From Heterobilharzia americana (lineage: Eukaryota; Platyhelminthes; Trematoda; Strigeidida; Schistosomatidae), in contig OX104128.1 of NCBI GenBank assembly GCA_944470555.2, positions 44,437,920-44,501,919 on the forward strand: a stretch of 64,000 nucleotides of DNA, read 5' to 3'. Position 1 is the first letter of the stretch. Every line of letters begins with the position of its first letter. The notes under the pieces are model-generated. The model searched no databases. It saw only the letters and a list, made by a program, of their open reading frames with translations, and was not told the origin of the DNA. Below, piece by piece: positions 35,472 through 47,100 of this stretch. The position numbers were made by a program, and so were the translations under genes.

Positions 35472-35721
35472 CTTTGATGCCTCTACCAACATCTTTGTAA
35501 TCAGAACAAACCGTTTCAAGAGATCGATTAGTAATAACATCTTCTGGAGCGATAGCTGAATTCGATAGTATAGTTGATAAGTCTGTTTCACCTACATCAT
35601 CCCAATCGCTTCCACTACCTTCATCTTCATCATTATGAGCAATGAAATCATTAATTTCTTTCTCAGTCAACTGAACATGACTAGATCTTCGCCTTGGACA
35701 TTTACCCCTCGATGGGATCAT
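35472..35721 (-). CDS. MCM10: MCM10 exon 1 (probable start)
   Basis: This 250-base exon opens with ATG at 35721-35719 and encodes MIPSRGKCPRRRSSHVQLTE, then an acidic stretch (HNDEDEGSGSDWDDVGETDL), ending GRGIKG at donor gtaaat. An in-frame stop (taa) lies 15 bases upstream of the ATG, which supports the start, although an upstream untranslated exon is possible. It leaves one base that exon 2 completes to Asp. Basic and acidic low-complexity sequence fits the variable MCM10 N-terminus. There is no conserved domain, so the link is by position and phase. Confidence 0.75.
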
Positions 35722-35824
35722 GACGTGGTCAAATCTTTAGTGAAAAGATAATATAAACAAATCACACTAAGACATGAATTTCTATTAAAAACTAATTGAT
35801 GGAAAATAAAAACAAACAAACTTA

Positions 35825-35980
35825 AAATATTCCACTTCATGTGAAGGTCCCTTAATTGCGACAAACGCATTTCGATTACATCATAAAACTCACTATCCTC
35901 CTGTTCAACATGAAATGACATCATTATATGTCCCACTTCCTCTACTAAAACGTAACTGTTTGAGTGTTTCCACAAACGAA
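35825..35980 (-). other. Coding-like open frame, unassigned
   Basis: The minus strand reads NSYVLVEEVGHIMMSFHVEQ followed by EDSEFYDVIEMRLSQLRDLH, which looks protein-like rather than random. If spliced to MCM10 exon 1 by the donor-like gtttgt, the codon phase does not match. I do not recognise it. It could be an exon of a gene overlapping the MCM10 5' side, or chance. Confidence 0.3.
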
Positions 35981-36417
35981 AGTAAAGCTTCTCTCTTCTG
36001 CAGTATTCATAACTGCTATATTAAACAGAAGTAGGTAGTATAACCTTGAGATCAGAGGCGTAGGAGAGAAACCAGTCAGTAGGACGTGACTGATTCTTGG
36101 AAAAATATCCCTTTTACACATATTACCAAGGAAAGAGTTGACTTTATAAACCTACGTTTTTGGTGAGGTGGATATACCAAACCTCGTAATATCAAATCGT
36201 AAAAGAAATGACACAGAGAAATAAAACAGAGTACCCTAAGGAAATTCTCTCAAGGTGTTTTAGAGCAGTTGATCAATGCTTCGGATACTCAGCAAGCAGT
36301 TTTATCATACCTTTAAACAAATTGCACTAACACTTTCATAAAACCAAACAGTATCTTAAGCATTCACACATAAGGTATACTTAATAGCCTACCACATAAG
36401 CCTGTGTTACAGAACTG

Positions 36418-36570
36418 TAAGAAGTATGCACGCAACAATGTTTTGCACATTCGAGCAGTATGGAATAAGCCATACCTATTGTGTGAGGGTTAGTAATACT
36501 ACCTGGTTACCAAGACCTTGGCAGGTGGAGCGGCCCTCGGATCCGTTGGCAATCAGGTATCTAGACATAG
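36418..36570 (-). repeat. tRNA-derived SINE, minus strand
   Basis: The blocks aagccatacctattgtgtga, ctacctggttaccaagacct and aggtggagcggccctcgga match the minus-strand SINE at 14179 in order. Confidence 0.6.
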
Positions 36571-37639
36571 AGTCAGAGCTCCATAGAAATGCATTATATT
36601 GTGGTATACCTTTCCATTAGCGAATATTCATTGAATTAAGACAGCAAATGATTAGTTGTAAGGCAAGCATCAGCTTAAAAATTCTACCCGGTTAATTTCC
36701 AACAGTCACACTATCATACTGTCAATGTATGTATCCGGCTGACTATCAACGAAGCTTGAGGTAAAGGCCCGAATCATCAAGACCTGTCTAAATACCCTTT
36801 ACTATAGAAACCAGAGATAGCAGTCCAACAGATATTAAAAAGAGATTACGACAATTATTTCTGTCGTTAGTATGGATATATGAGTCGGATTTCCTGGTTA
36901 AAAAAAGGCATTTATATGTTAGGAGTTTTGTATCCCCTTAGCTCCAATATCACGTCAGTTTTTGTAGCAGTCAAATATACAGTCATGACTGAATTCGAAC
37001 TCACATATTGGTTCAAACAGAAACCCAGCTACGATAAATAATGTCCAACATTAAAGGTAAAGAAGATTGAATATGTCTCTAAGTATGACAGTGACTCTGA
37101 TTTGTCAATGTATATCTCAGGCTAAACTGATTTCGATAATTGTTACATTGTTCCACTGCAGTATGAAAAGCTAAGATTCACGAACTAGTAAACTTGGGTT
37201 AAAAACACAAAACATTGAACTTCATAAAGAGCGTTGACGTTAATTGCAACATACATTACAATCTAAGTCAGCAGTTAGAAATGAAAACAAGGTGTGACAC
37301 AGAGAAATTTCACATGCTTGTTCACTATGCTATGAACGATGTTAATGTGACGACCAATGATATCAGTTGGTTGTCTAAGCCAAAATAGACGAGATAGAAT
37401 TTCAGTGATGAGACAACTAAGCCTAAACTAAACAGATGAAGTTGCGATAGCCCTTCTGCATATACTTCTAGAAAACAGACAATTAAAGCCAGCATGATTA
37501 AATATAAAACAAGTTAGAAGAAAGACAGACATTGGGGGACTTTGGGTGTTAGGAACAATAAGATGTCAATCCATGTTAGAACCAGTTTTGATTTTCTTTA
37601 CTCGTATCCCTCCCAAGTGATTTCCGTTATTTCTCGGAC

Positions 37640-37790
37640 CCAGTAGAGATGCGGTTCATTGGGTTAGGTATTCAATTCTCAACCACCAGGTTCAAACCCC
37701 GCACAATGTCTAACACAATAAATGTGGTTTATAGCCCAAGGCATAAACTGTAACAAATTGAGCTGTATTGCACTTCCCAAACCTCATCTG
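37640..37790 (+). repeat. tRNA-derived SINE, plus strand, degenerate
   Basis: The A-box-like gatgcggttcattgggtta is followed by a B-box-like ggttcaaaccccgc at about 37690. The tail holds cacaataaatgtggtttata, like the other SINEs. Confidence 0.5.
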
Positions 37791-39906
37791 ACTTGCTTAT
37801 ACTACTACATGCATTCAGTTATTTAATACATTCACAGTGTCTTAAATCAAAGTAAGAACACTTCTCACCCAAATGAGAGCATTCATACAAGCTGTCATTA
37901 TGAATGTTCAGCATATTATATTTTCATTCGATTTGCAATCATAACCATACCATTAAAGTGTACCATGAAAACACAGTGCCGACCTTACTGCTACTCAACG
38001 ATTTCATGACACCATACACACCTTGTGAAAATGAATCTCGTAGTCTTATACAACTCGCGATCATTGGCTAGATAACATCACAGTGGAAAAAGGGATGCGA
38101 CGTTCACATATAAAGTCCGCCTATTGTACAGAAACTGACTCATCAACACTACAAGCAGTATAAACTGGATTTTTTCAGTCTACCGAAGTAAGCATACAAA
38201 TAAAGCATATTCAGAATCAACATGTGTATCAAACTCGGAAACAATCCCCAATGAACTGACTTTAACTGTAGCAAATTGCAACTAGGTGTATGCACTAATG
38301 AATTGGTGCCAACAACTTCCACGTGTCTAGTGTTGATCAACTCCAAAAGAGAAGACTGCTGGGATGAAGCTGAATGATTAAGTACCATCAGATACTAACT
38401 AATCTATACTTCATCAAAACAACCTTACGTTTTTCGCTCATATACCCACCCCTACATACTTCGCGATTCTGGTGCGAACTGATGTGAGGGTTAGTGAAAT
38501 CCAAAGTGATGTACACTGGATACCTTAAGTGGGACTCGTAAAGTCCATTGTTATCTGTTTTCAACCATGTCACACGGGTTCTTCGATCACTACTTGTATA
38601 GATTACAACCGAGAAATGTACCTTTTTACATATGCCTCAACTAGCAAAAGTGATAGCTCAGATCCGAGTGCTACTTTGATCTGCCATCTAAGCATGTGTT
38701 TACTTTATTTTAGTCCAATCCGTATACTAAAAAGGCAGTGAATACATGCGCACAAAGTGCCATCCACCTTGTCCCATATAAATAGTTAGACAAACAGAAG
38801 TGATTAGCATAAGAAAAACCTGGGGTGCTGGACGAAACCGGAAATGCAACAAAACGATCTGCAGTAAACAATTAAGGGCAGTATTTCAGCTACAAGTTCC
38901 TAAATTACTATATTACACCTAGAACCGCTTATAAATAACACAATTTTATGCAAAACATATTCGATTACACTACACCGTTTAAGTCGAATACAACGATAAG
39001 AAGCTATCAAGACTGCAGTGTTATACATAAAATTGAAGTTCACAAAAGTTTCGAAAAAGACCTAGGAACTTTTTGTCCTTTGACTGTTTACGATAACAGT
39101 ATACCAAAAGCCCAAAGAAGAAGTAAACAGATTTTTCTGTTTTATGCAATACTAGCGTCGATGAAGATTTTGACAACAGTGGCCTAAATAATAAGTGTGA
39201 AACTTCAAAATTTCAGTTATATGGCGAATAACAGTAAACCTGAGTTATTAAAAGTACTAAGTGCTCTACACCTTTTTCCTGTCTGATGAGTTAAAAAAAA
39301 TACCATTTTCAAAATTTGTATATGATTAATGGCACTCCAGTCAGAGGATTTTCGTCACACGAGTTTACAAATACATCAGAAGTTCAAACAGTGCCAACCT
39401 ATAGTAATAACGAAAAAGACGTGCAGCCAAATGATGACGTGAAAACTTTTTCTAGGATCTTAGGGAATGAATACTTTTTATAATGCAAGTAATGATTCTA
39501 CCAAAATACATAGAGTAGATTGGTCAGTGAAGTTGAGTCCAAAATCGAAATGCCCAGAACCAAGGTACCTAGATGAATTGATTCAAATCCTTTCTTCCTG
39601 AAAAAGCAGACATGTGATAATATTATCTGTATCCAAATTTTGACAATAAACAAATGAAAATATGGTAGAACAACGTTTAATGACTATTTGATTACTACTT
39701 ATAAGGCTGTTGAAGTAATGAACTACAAATTAGCGGGTTAGTCAGTTTACAGAAAAGAAACAAAGAGAAAAATCAGAGTGATTCAATACTTACAGAAAAT
39801 GTATATTGTGAACAAGTAAAATAATTTACAAAAACGTATTTTTCAAATGACAATTTTTTCTGAATTGAATACAGTGAAATTTAGAAATTAATAAGAAACG
39901 TCTTAT

Positions 39907-40394
39907 TTATCTCCTCGCTTTATGAGAGGAATGATTATCAATATTACGATCCTGCCGAATAGATGGTGACTGAGAGTCGGCACCAGACAAATTTAATGAT
40001 CCATTGCTACAGGCGTTTGAAGTTTTACGTGAATTTTTTAGAGCTTTGAGAACACGTAGATAGCCACCATTCACACCCTGAAGATTTTCAAAAGGCCTGA
40101 AAGGTTGTATACCTATACTGAAGGCTTCCAAAGACGGACGCTTAGAAGGATTTTCCATCGAAAATGATGACTGATCAGTATTTTCACTAAGAGAACCGTT
40201 TCCAATGACCACAGGTTGTAGCGATGTAGGTGTTCCCTGTTCATGTTCATGAACTATCGAGATATCTGCAGTAGGATGAGATTCTTGACTCTCATTTTGA
40301 GTTTCTCCATTTAGTGAGCTGTCCGAATTAGTTTCACCAGATTCAGAGTCGGAGAGTGTTACAACAGTTTCAGTTATTTCTTGTCTACTCCAAG
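39907..40394 (-). CDS. ZCCHC8: ZCCHC8 C-terminal exon with stop
   Basis: This 488-base exon encodes the last 161 residues of the protein and the stop codon taa (39909-39907). It begins WSRQEITETVVTLSDSESGE, continues Ser/Glu-rich, and contains LEAFSIGIQPFRPFENLQGV followed by GYLRVLKALKNSRK. That block matches the conserved C-terminal motif of animal ZCCHC8 (Pro-Phe, then Phe-Glu-Asn, then Gly-x-Tyr-Leu-Arg, then Leu-Lys-Asn-Ser), which contacts the RNA helicase MTR4 in the nuclear exosome targeting complex. The acceptor is tttcacag before 40394. It enters with two bases, completing the codon left by the PSP exon. Confidence 0.88.
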
Positions 40395-40449
40395 CTGTGA
40401 AACCAATAAAGTGGGCAGAACATATTTGTTGAAAGAACTACGCAAAACT

Positions 40450-40517
<68 letters not shown>

Positions 40518-42419
40518 CGACACCACCATTAATACAGTTACCAAAACACAAAATTAGCAAAAAAATGCGTGCTTCGAGATGCATCAAAAAAAGTATTAAC
40601 GCAAAATTATGAAGACATAGAAAAGGGAAGATAAAATAGAAACAAAAACAGAAGTGGGTTATCAGAGAAGCAGTCTGAAGAAGCACTTACTACTTGAGTT
40701 TTGCTTTTTAGTAATAAAAGAAACAAGGGAACTGCAGTATAAACACCACTGCTTCCGACTCAAAAGTCGTCTGTTAGCGTCACGTTTCACCGAGTCACAT
40801 GAGGTCAGACCTAGTCCACAGGGTTGTGAGCACCTGCAGGTGCTAACTTGATACAATTACCCCTTATCCCTCAGGGCGAGGTCATACACTACCCACTTCT
40901 CCGTTTCTTCTGACTAGTCCGAGAGTGAGCGAACAACGAACGTTTTGGGAGCCACTGGGACGTCATGGGCAACACACCCAAGTCACTAAAATTGCTCCTT
41001 TAAGATGACTTCACTCAGTCAATGATAACATCCATCACACCCAAACACACCATATTACCTAAGAATTACCTACCTTATGCATCGACTGGATGCGAGGAAT
41101 CATACGGAAACAATGGCGATTGAAGACACAGTCGTCAAAAATCCGCACCTTGAAGAAGACAGATTTCTTCACACAAGAGGAGAGCACAGGTGCCTGCACC
41201 AACCTGCCGTATACCAGACCTTTTGCATCAAGGTTAACATCAACGATGTTAGACTTTGCACTCATATACGACGACGATTGACTCCTAAAAGCTAATTTGA
41301 ACAGCACTAACACCATTAACTCGTTTGTTGCTCAACGAAATACTTTGGTTTCTCTTTTCAGAAATGAAAACAACAACCTCACAGTGTGTATAGCCAGTCA
41401 ACAAGCTTTAATAATTTAAACACATGATATACAGCAGTTGCTTGCTTGGTATTACCAACACCAAATGAACTGTAGCTTTCTATACCCAAAACGTTTTACC
41501 CTCACTCATCAAGTACACTAGTTTTTCTTTCTTTTCCGGTTTGAATAGCCAGTGTCAACTTTTCAAACGTAGTCTCATGTCCTTTACAGGTGCACTTTCA
41601 GTTTTAACTGAAAGCTTGGTACACATAAATATAATACTGATTGATAGAACAAGCTTCACTTTTTACAACAAGGTTTTAAGCAATGAATGTATTTTGAACA
41701 GAAAAGTTGCATGTTAATTTACTTGACCTTAGCAGATAATATGACTCATCAGGGTTTGACGATCCAAACCCTGGTGGTCAATGGTTTGCAGTACAATGAT
41801 GGTAAAGACACCATTGAAAGATGGAATAAATTTCAGATGAAATAACCAGCGTTTGCAATTCCTTCAAATACACTGATTGACAAGCACACAAAGCATAAGG
41901 ATCATCGACTATGTAAAGTTAAAAAAGTCTGTTTACTGCGTAAAATATAGTGGTTCGGTGACTTCAAAATAAAAATAAGGTAACACAATATTCTATTCCA
42001 AATGCACTCAGACATGGAATACTTGCCAAACTCTTTTGTCCCCAATCGTAGGATAACAGTACCAAGAGTATTTTCATCTTAATATGGAGCTACGATAACA
42101 GAAAATATCCAGCCTAATAAGGAACAAAAGAATACATACTTCTATGTTGAACATGTACAACAAACTGTCAATATCTTACTATAACTGGAGTGAAAAAGCT
42201 AATAACTTATGAAGGTGACTGACCCCAGACCGAACGACAAAATCAGCGTAGAATGTCACACAATAGTGCACCAGCTCAAGTTAACACAATTCAAAGTAGC
42301 ATGTAGACGAGTAGGTAGAAAAAACATTTCAAAGTAGATAAGTGTACAGAAGAAGTAATTTGAATATCAAGGTCAATATAAATGTTTAGACATTTAAAAG
42401 TGTTAGAGATTGAATAGTT
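40395..42419. other. ZCCHC8 intron, distal part
   Basis: The intron holds a long TA microsatellite (40453-40514) and an open frame at 41074-41284 that I rejected as an exon on phase grounds. The part 40780-41040 is less AT-rich and may be an unclassified repeat. Nothing else was recognised. Confidence 0.4.
40453..40514. repeat. (AT)n microsatellite
   Basis: About 31 uninterrupted AT units in the last ZCCHC8 intron, some 60 bases from the C-terminal exon acceptor. This tract is likely to vary in length between individuals. Confidence 0.95.
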
Positions 42420-42730
42420 TTGCTTCACTGATTTTCGATCACTTCGCCGAGCACCACTAACCGTTGATTCCTATTGTCTCGATGACCCCAATCAAGCAGT
42501 CTGAACCTCCTCACACAGATAAGACAAACAGTCAAACACTTCATCAGTTGGCGTTACTTCTTAATCTGGAATATTCTGAGCCTTCTTCTACCCTAATCCT
42601 ACTTCGATCGATATTCAAGGTCGATGTGGGCGGTGCCTCGGCATGCACATGTCCGAGCCATCTCTGTCACTGAGCATTCACAACCTCATCGACTGACTTG
42701 TTTTCCTTGTCTAGTACCCTTCCCATAATA
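42420..42730 (-). mobile_element. RTE-like retrotransposon 3' fragment, minus strand
   Basis: The minus strand reads RVLDKENKSVDEVVNAQ, a stop, then QRWLGHVHAEAP. After frame changes it reads DWGHRDNRNQRLV. This is the post-RT C-terminal block (Val-Asp-Glu-Val-Val, then Arg-Trp-Leu-Gly-His-Val) of another schistosome non-LTR family, different from the 0.8 and 9.1 kb copies. It is short and broken, and sits in a ZCCHC8 intron in sense orientation. Confidence 0.6.
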
Positions 42731-42995
42731 GTGAATAAGATATATGAAGCTAAGATATCTAACCCCAAACAGATGATCTGTGTTTGTTCCATATTTGTTT
42801 TAAAAGTGCCTTAAGTGACCGATGTCGACGGTTTTGCTAGTTATGTACATTAATACGATTCCCTACATTTTGTGCAAAGCTGTCATTGCTATTAAACAAA
42901 AGGCCAATTTATAGATCAATAACCATGAGGGAGTTGGAATACAAAGCTGTATTTGAAAGTGTGTAACCGGCTACATAATGAACTACAAAACTTAC

Positions 42996-43190
42996 ATGAG
43001 TAATTGCTATTCTTTGGTGCGACGCTATTCTTCTCAGTTGCTCCACATGATAGAGAAGCATAAAAGTTATCCAACATATGGTGCTTTTGCATCGGTGGAC
43101 ATTTTAAATACATATAATCATCCCTGGCAGAATGATCCAATTCAACATTGAATCCAGGATAACCAATGAGAGAACTCTTGTTGTAGGAAA
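42996..43190 (-). CDS. ZCCHC8: ZCCHC8 exon (PSP domain, second part)
   Basis: This 195-base exon contains SLIGYPGFNVELDHSARDDY followed by MYLKCPPMQKHHMLDNFYAS. It corresponds to the Tyr-Pro-Gly-Phe-Asn motif of ZCCHC8, which follows the PSP domain by a short linker, and then a Pro-Met-Gln helix that precedes the variable tail. The acceptor is caccaaag before 43190 and the donor is gtaagt. It enters with two bases after the PSP exon and leaves one base that the C-terminal exon completes to Ser. Confidence 0.88.
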
Positions 43191-43508
43191 CTTTGGTGAT
43201 AAAAAAGAAAATACACAAGGTAATAAGCACAATAAGGAAGTGGCGGAAATGGGATATATAAAAGAACGCACTAATTATCAATAAATTCTGGATCAATGTT
43301 GATCACTTAGTTTAAATCTAACCTCGATATCAGCATTTTTATAGCAAGTAGTGCAAGTATTGCAGCTGATATCTTACAACAGAAAACATTCAACTATAAC
43401 CTTACAAAAGTAATTATATACACATCTTCCTCTCTCAACCTTTCCATGTCTTGCATACAGTTACTAATTCCCTACAGTAGAGCCCACTATATGTGCAGAG
43501 CTAATAAG

Positions 43509-43584
<76 letters not shown>

Positions 43585-44928
43585 AAATTACTCATACAAG
43601 ATAGCTCTCAGCAGCACGCCGAAAAATTGTTGCAGTTATGCATACGTCCGTCTAGATTTCGATTTTGGCACATGAATACGTTGCAATCGCTGTAGATCAC
43701 TTTATTTTTAAGGACGCGAATCGCTCCTATTCTTTAAGTCGTGATTAAAACGTTTTGACGGAATTTGTATGTTCCTCCAACAGGGTCTGTAAATTCAGAG
43801 GTACGGTTAACAATGTGATCCAAATAACCAAGCATGCTTAATCCTTGATAGGTAGATCACTGATCTAAGAATTGTTGCTCCAGGAAGCGAACGCTGTATA
43901 AAGGAATGATACTATTTGCGGCTACTTCCAATCCTCTTCATTAAACCTTTCCTCAAACTTGTATCATAAAATCCTGTAACCCGAACATGATTTGCAGCCA
44001 AGCGTTTTTATACTTTCTCTTAACTAGTACCGTATTATCAACTTCGATAATCACTCCTACACCACCAAGACCAGTAAGTGGGTTTATCTTCCTAACTGTA
44101 ACGCCCCTGCAACGCTAGAACTATTGCGGTATAAACCATAATGTTTTCCGCATCTGCAGCAGTTGCTCGGACAGATCTTTTCTAAGCAGTGGCATATAAG
44201 TGTAGTTTTTGTCAAATAATTTCGACTTAGAGGTGCTTAATAATAGACAAAAGATATAATGATAACATATCATCACATGCAGGTCCCCATTTATAGCGAA
44301 CAGAATACCTGAATATGCAGTTATCAACAGCTTCTCTACGTCACTTAAGTCAGATTTCCACCAGTGGCAGATTTTCTGCCACCCAACTGGACCATCATTC
44401 AGAAATGGTGAAAAACATCAGCAGATCTACATTGTTTATTGCTAATAACATGGTGGGTAGCCCAGCAGCAGTGATTGGTACTCCAAGGCACCTGGCATGT
44501 TCGTTGAATCTTGTCGTTATTCATCAGCTTCATCCAAACTCATACCACCGTATGATTTTGTCTGTGATAACTAGTACGGCATTAAATAACTCAAAAGACA
44601 ATGAACAAGCTGGAAACAAGACGTCGTAACATGAGTCACCTAGCATCTAGTAACCGAGGCTACTAAAAAAGAACAGTCTATGCTTCGACATTGATTAGAG
44701 AAATTGGATGGTCATCCAGTAATATCTGAATTCATGTAGATGGCGAATTCTTGAGATCTTTTCAAGTCATATAACTATATTTCCGAGCATCATACTACAG
44801 ATCACGTCCAGACCTATACAGACACACGCATACTGCAAAATTTAGTACTTCTGGGAAGAAACTCATGTTGGTCCATAACTATGCAGCTCTTGACCTGAAA
44901 ACAAACCCAAGTAACACACGCAACTTAC
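43191..44928. other. ZCCHC8 intron
   Basis: This intron contains the TA microsatellite at 43514-43582. A 104-codon plus-strand open frame at 44315-44629 has no recognisable motif and runs antisense, so I do not call it a gene. Confidence 0.4.
43514..43582. repeat. (TA)n microsatellite
   Basis: About 34 TA units in the ZCCHC8 intron between the two PSP-region exons. Confidence 0.95.
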
Positions 44929-45092
44929 TTTCAGATGGACAACTTTCCAGATTGACGGAATCAAATATCGTCAAATTTCCTCCAACCACAGCTTTTTTAA
45001 GCCAACCAGGAGGATAGCCAAGGGTCCTCATGCGGTAAATATGTATCGGAATATCATGTCTCCCTAAATCCAGTGCGTTTCTCAATTCCCGC
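44929..45092 (-). CDS. ZCCHC8: ZCCHC8 exon (PSP domain core; partial gene)
   Basis: This 164-base exon contains RELRNALDLGRHDIPIHIYR followed by MRTLGYPPGWLKKAVV, the core of the proline-rich PSP domain that defines ZCCHC8 (Ile-Tyr-Arg-Met-Arg-x-Leu-Gly-Tyr-Pro-Pro-Gly-Trp-Leu). In animals ZCCHC8 scaffolds the NEXT complex with MTR4 and RBM7, sending short-lived nuclear RNAs to the exosome. The acceptor is ttcattcag before 45092 and the donor is gtaagt. It enters with one base, so an upstream exon ending in two bases is required. That exon, with the CCHC zinc knuckle, was not found. Confidence 0.9.
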
Positions 45093-47100
45093 CTGAATGA
45101 ATAAGTATACAGTAGACGTTACTTACGACAACCTTCCAGGCCTAAACCTGTTCATAAAATCCGCTTCATGATATCGCTTTCCTTGAACTGATCTCCGGTT
45201 CCGGAAATTTGGGAGTTGGTTGAGGCCTGTATTTCCTTGGGCTCCGTGAAATCATATATGATATCAGGTTGTTGCTCATCACTAGACAGTGGTTATAACC
45301 ATAAGTTGGCAAGTTACTGTGATGATCCGGATTTGTCTATCACAAATATTTCATCCTGAGTGTTCATTATACATCTGCACGAAGTAAGCTTGTATATCAA
45401 CCCAACTGTAACCCAGAATTTGATTACGGCTCCCGATAAATTGGCCTCAGACTTTCGAAAAACATCGGAATGAAACCTTTTCCAATATACAATATCTCCA
45501 ATATCTTTTTAGCGAGCATAAGTAAACCAGTTTGTTTCTTCTTCCTTGCTTCTTGGTCTTGCGGAACGGTTCCAGATCTTTGGCGGATTCCGATGCAGTA
45601 GATCTAGCCACTGGTCTGCAATACCTCTGATTTACAGAACAGGAAGTTAACTGGTGGTTTGTTCGCCTTGGACTGTGGTGCAGTTGGCTTCTTCAAATGT
45701 CGAGTTGGTGTTCACCTTAAACTCCAGTTCTTGCTGTACCGTTTTGAGGCCTGAATTTTTATTTGTGTATCTTTTCAGAAGCTGAAAGGTAGCTTTCTTT
45801 CATGGTGTAGTTGGGAGTTCAATGGTAACTTTTTCTTTCTACATTAACCACAGTCTCTTTCTCTAAGTTTTTTACACATGGATACGGGAGGCAATTAGTG
45901 CAAAATGTCTTCAAATCTGTTACCAGCATACGTAACATTTAAACTGTTGAGGCTCTAAATCATGTAGAATCGGCTTTTCGGAAGTGAGAAGATTCAAGGC
46001 ACCCTGAATACTAACAGTTGTGCTAAGTTCAACCAAACTCAACTAAGAGTTCCTAAGGGGTTTTGTGCTGTATTACTGAACCACATTCATCAGTGAACAA
46101 TTTTGCTCCTCCAAAAAGGCCCATCTTTTAGAATGGCTCCAACAGGTACAAGAAAGGGTCTTGCCTCACTAGCTTTCTCACCCAGAAGCAAAAGTCCACT
46201 TCATCTTTTGCTCGTTCACCTAGCTGTACGAAATAAAAATTAGTAAGCTTGTTCAATAATCTTGAATTGATACCGAGTTTAAGCGTGAAAGACGATCGTG
46301 AATTAGCCCGAGACATCTTCACCAGAAATACAGCCCAATGTAGGGAGAAGCAGTACACCTAATCGCCACTCTACATTCTTCTGGCTGCTACATCTCGAGT
46401 AGGCAGTAGTGCGGGTATCCCAGGTTACTAACATTGCTGCACACCTTCACAGAGTTAACCATTAGATGTTTATATTCCAATAAATACCTGGCAACTTTTT
46501 CAATTAGTTCGAACCAAATTCCACAATGTAACTCAGCACGCTGTGTCTTAATGGTTTTCGAATGGTTCCTGTCCCTGAAGTAAACAAGGAAGAATTGTGG
46601 TCGTAAGTCCCATATGTGGTTGCTCAAGATCTCGCTAGGACACTGCCTTATGTACTACAGATACGTTTTATGAGGTTTATCAGTGCTTGGTCGGCCTTTG
46701 TGTTCTAATGAGCGCATAACTCAGTTTACTCACGATTAAACACTTTTGACAAAAACGCGTTTAATATGGGGGACTGATAACCAAATAGGAGTAACCATCT
46801 TGCATCCTGAGCTCAGGTTTATGCATAGACAGGTGCACTCTCTATTGCAAAAACCGAGACTAAACTGGTGACGGTGGCTGTCCCAATTACTTATTCAATC
46901 CAGTTGCGACAACTAAAGACGAAGAAAATATAAAGTACAATTTTTGACCCGCTGAACGTCATTTTAGGTGATGACAAATGCGAAATTCTTATAGAGTTCG
47001 TATATCGATTAACATGGTCAACAGCAGAATCTTGTCCACTTTTGGCCAAATCATTTTCTAATCCTCCCTCGAACAGTGTAGGTTTTAAAGCGATCAATCA
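45093..47100. other. CR1-rich non-coding DNA, 5' side of ZCCHC8 exons
   Basis: This stretch is less AT-rich than the introns to the left. Parts around 45480-45580 and 46400-46560 resemble the CR1-type untranslated sequences at 47.4 and 50.7 kb, so I take most of it as decayed CR1 3' regions. The expected ZCCHC8 N-terminal exons were not recognised. Confidence 0.4.

Larger units (their letters stand above)
35722..39906. other. Intergenic region between ZCCHC8 and MCM10
   Basis: About 4.2 kb between two head-to-tail minus-strand genes. It should hold the MCM10 promoter and the ZCCHC8 3' end. I cannot point to a promoter motif. It contains two SINE-like repeats (36.4 and 37.6 kb) and an unexplained coding-like frame at about 35825-35980. 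Confidence 0.5.

Noticed and set aside
40453..40514. Hairpin or regulatory element
   Set aside because: It is a plain dinucleotide repeat. Self-pairing is a property of the sequence, not evidence of function.
41074..41284. Open minus-strand frame with good acceptor and donor as a ZCCHC8 exon
   Set aside because: It would enter with one base where two are needed after the 43190-42996 exon, and the other frame stops. The flanking exons join directly in phase without it.
44315..44629. 104-codon plus-strand gene inside ZCCHC8
   Set aside because: It has no domain, no good start context and no splice evidence, and lies within an intron on the opposite strand.
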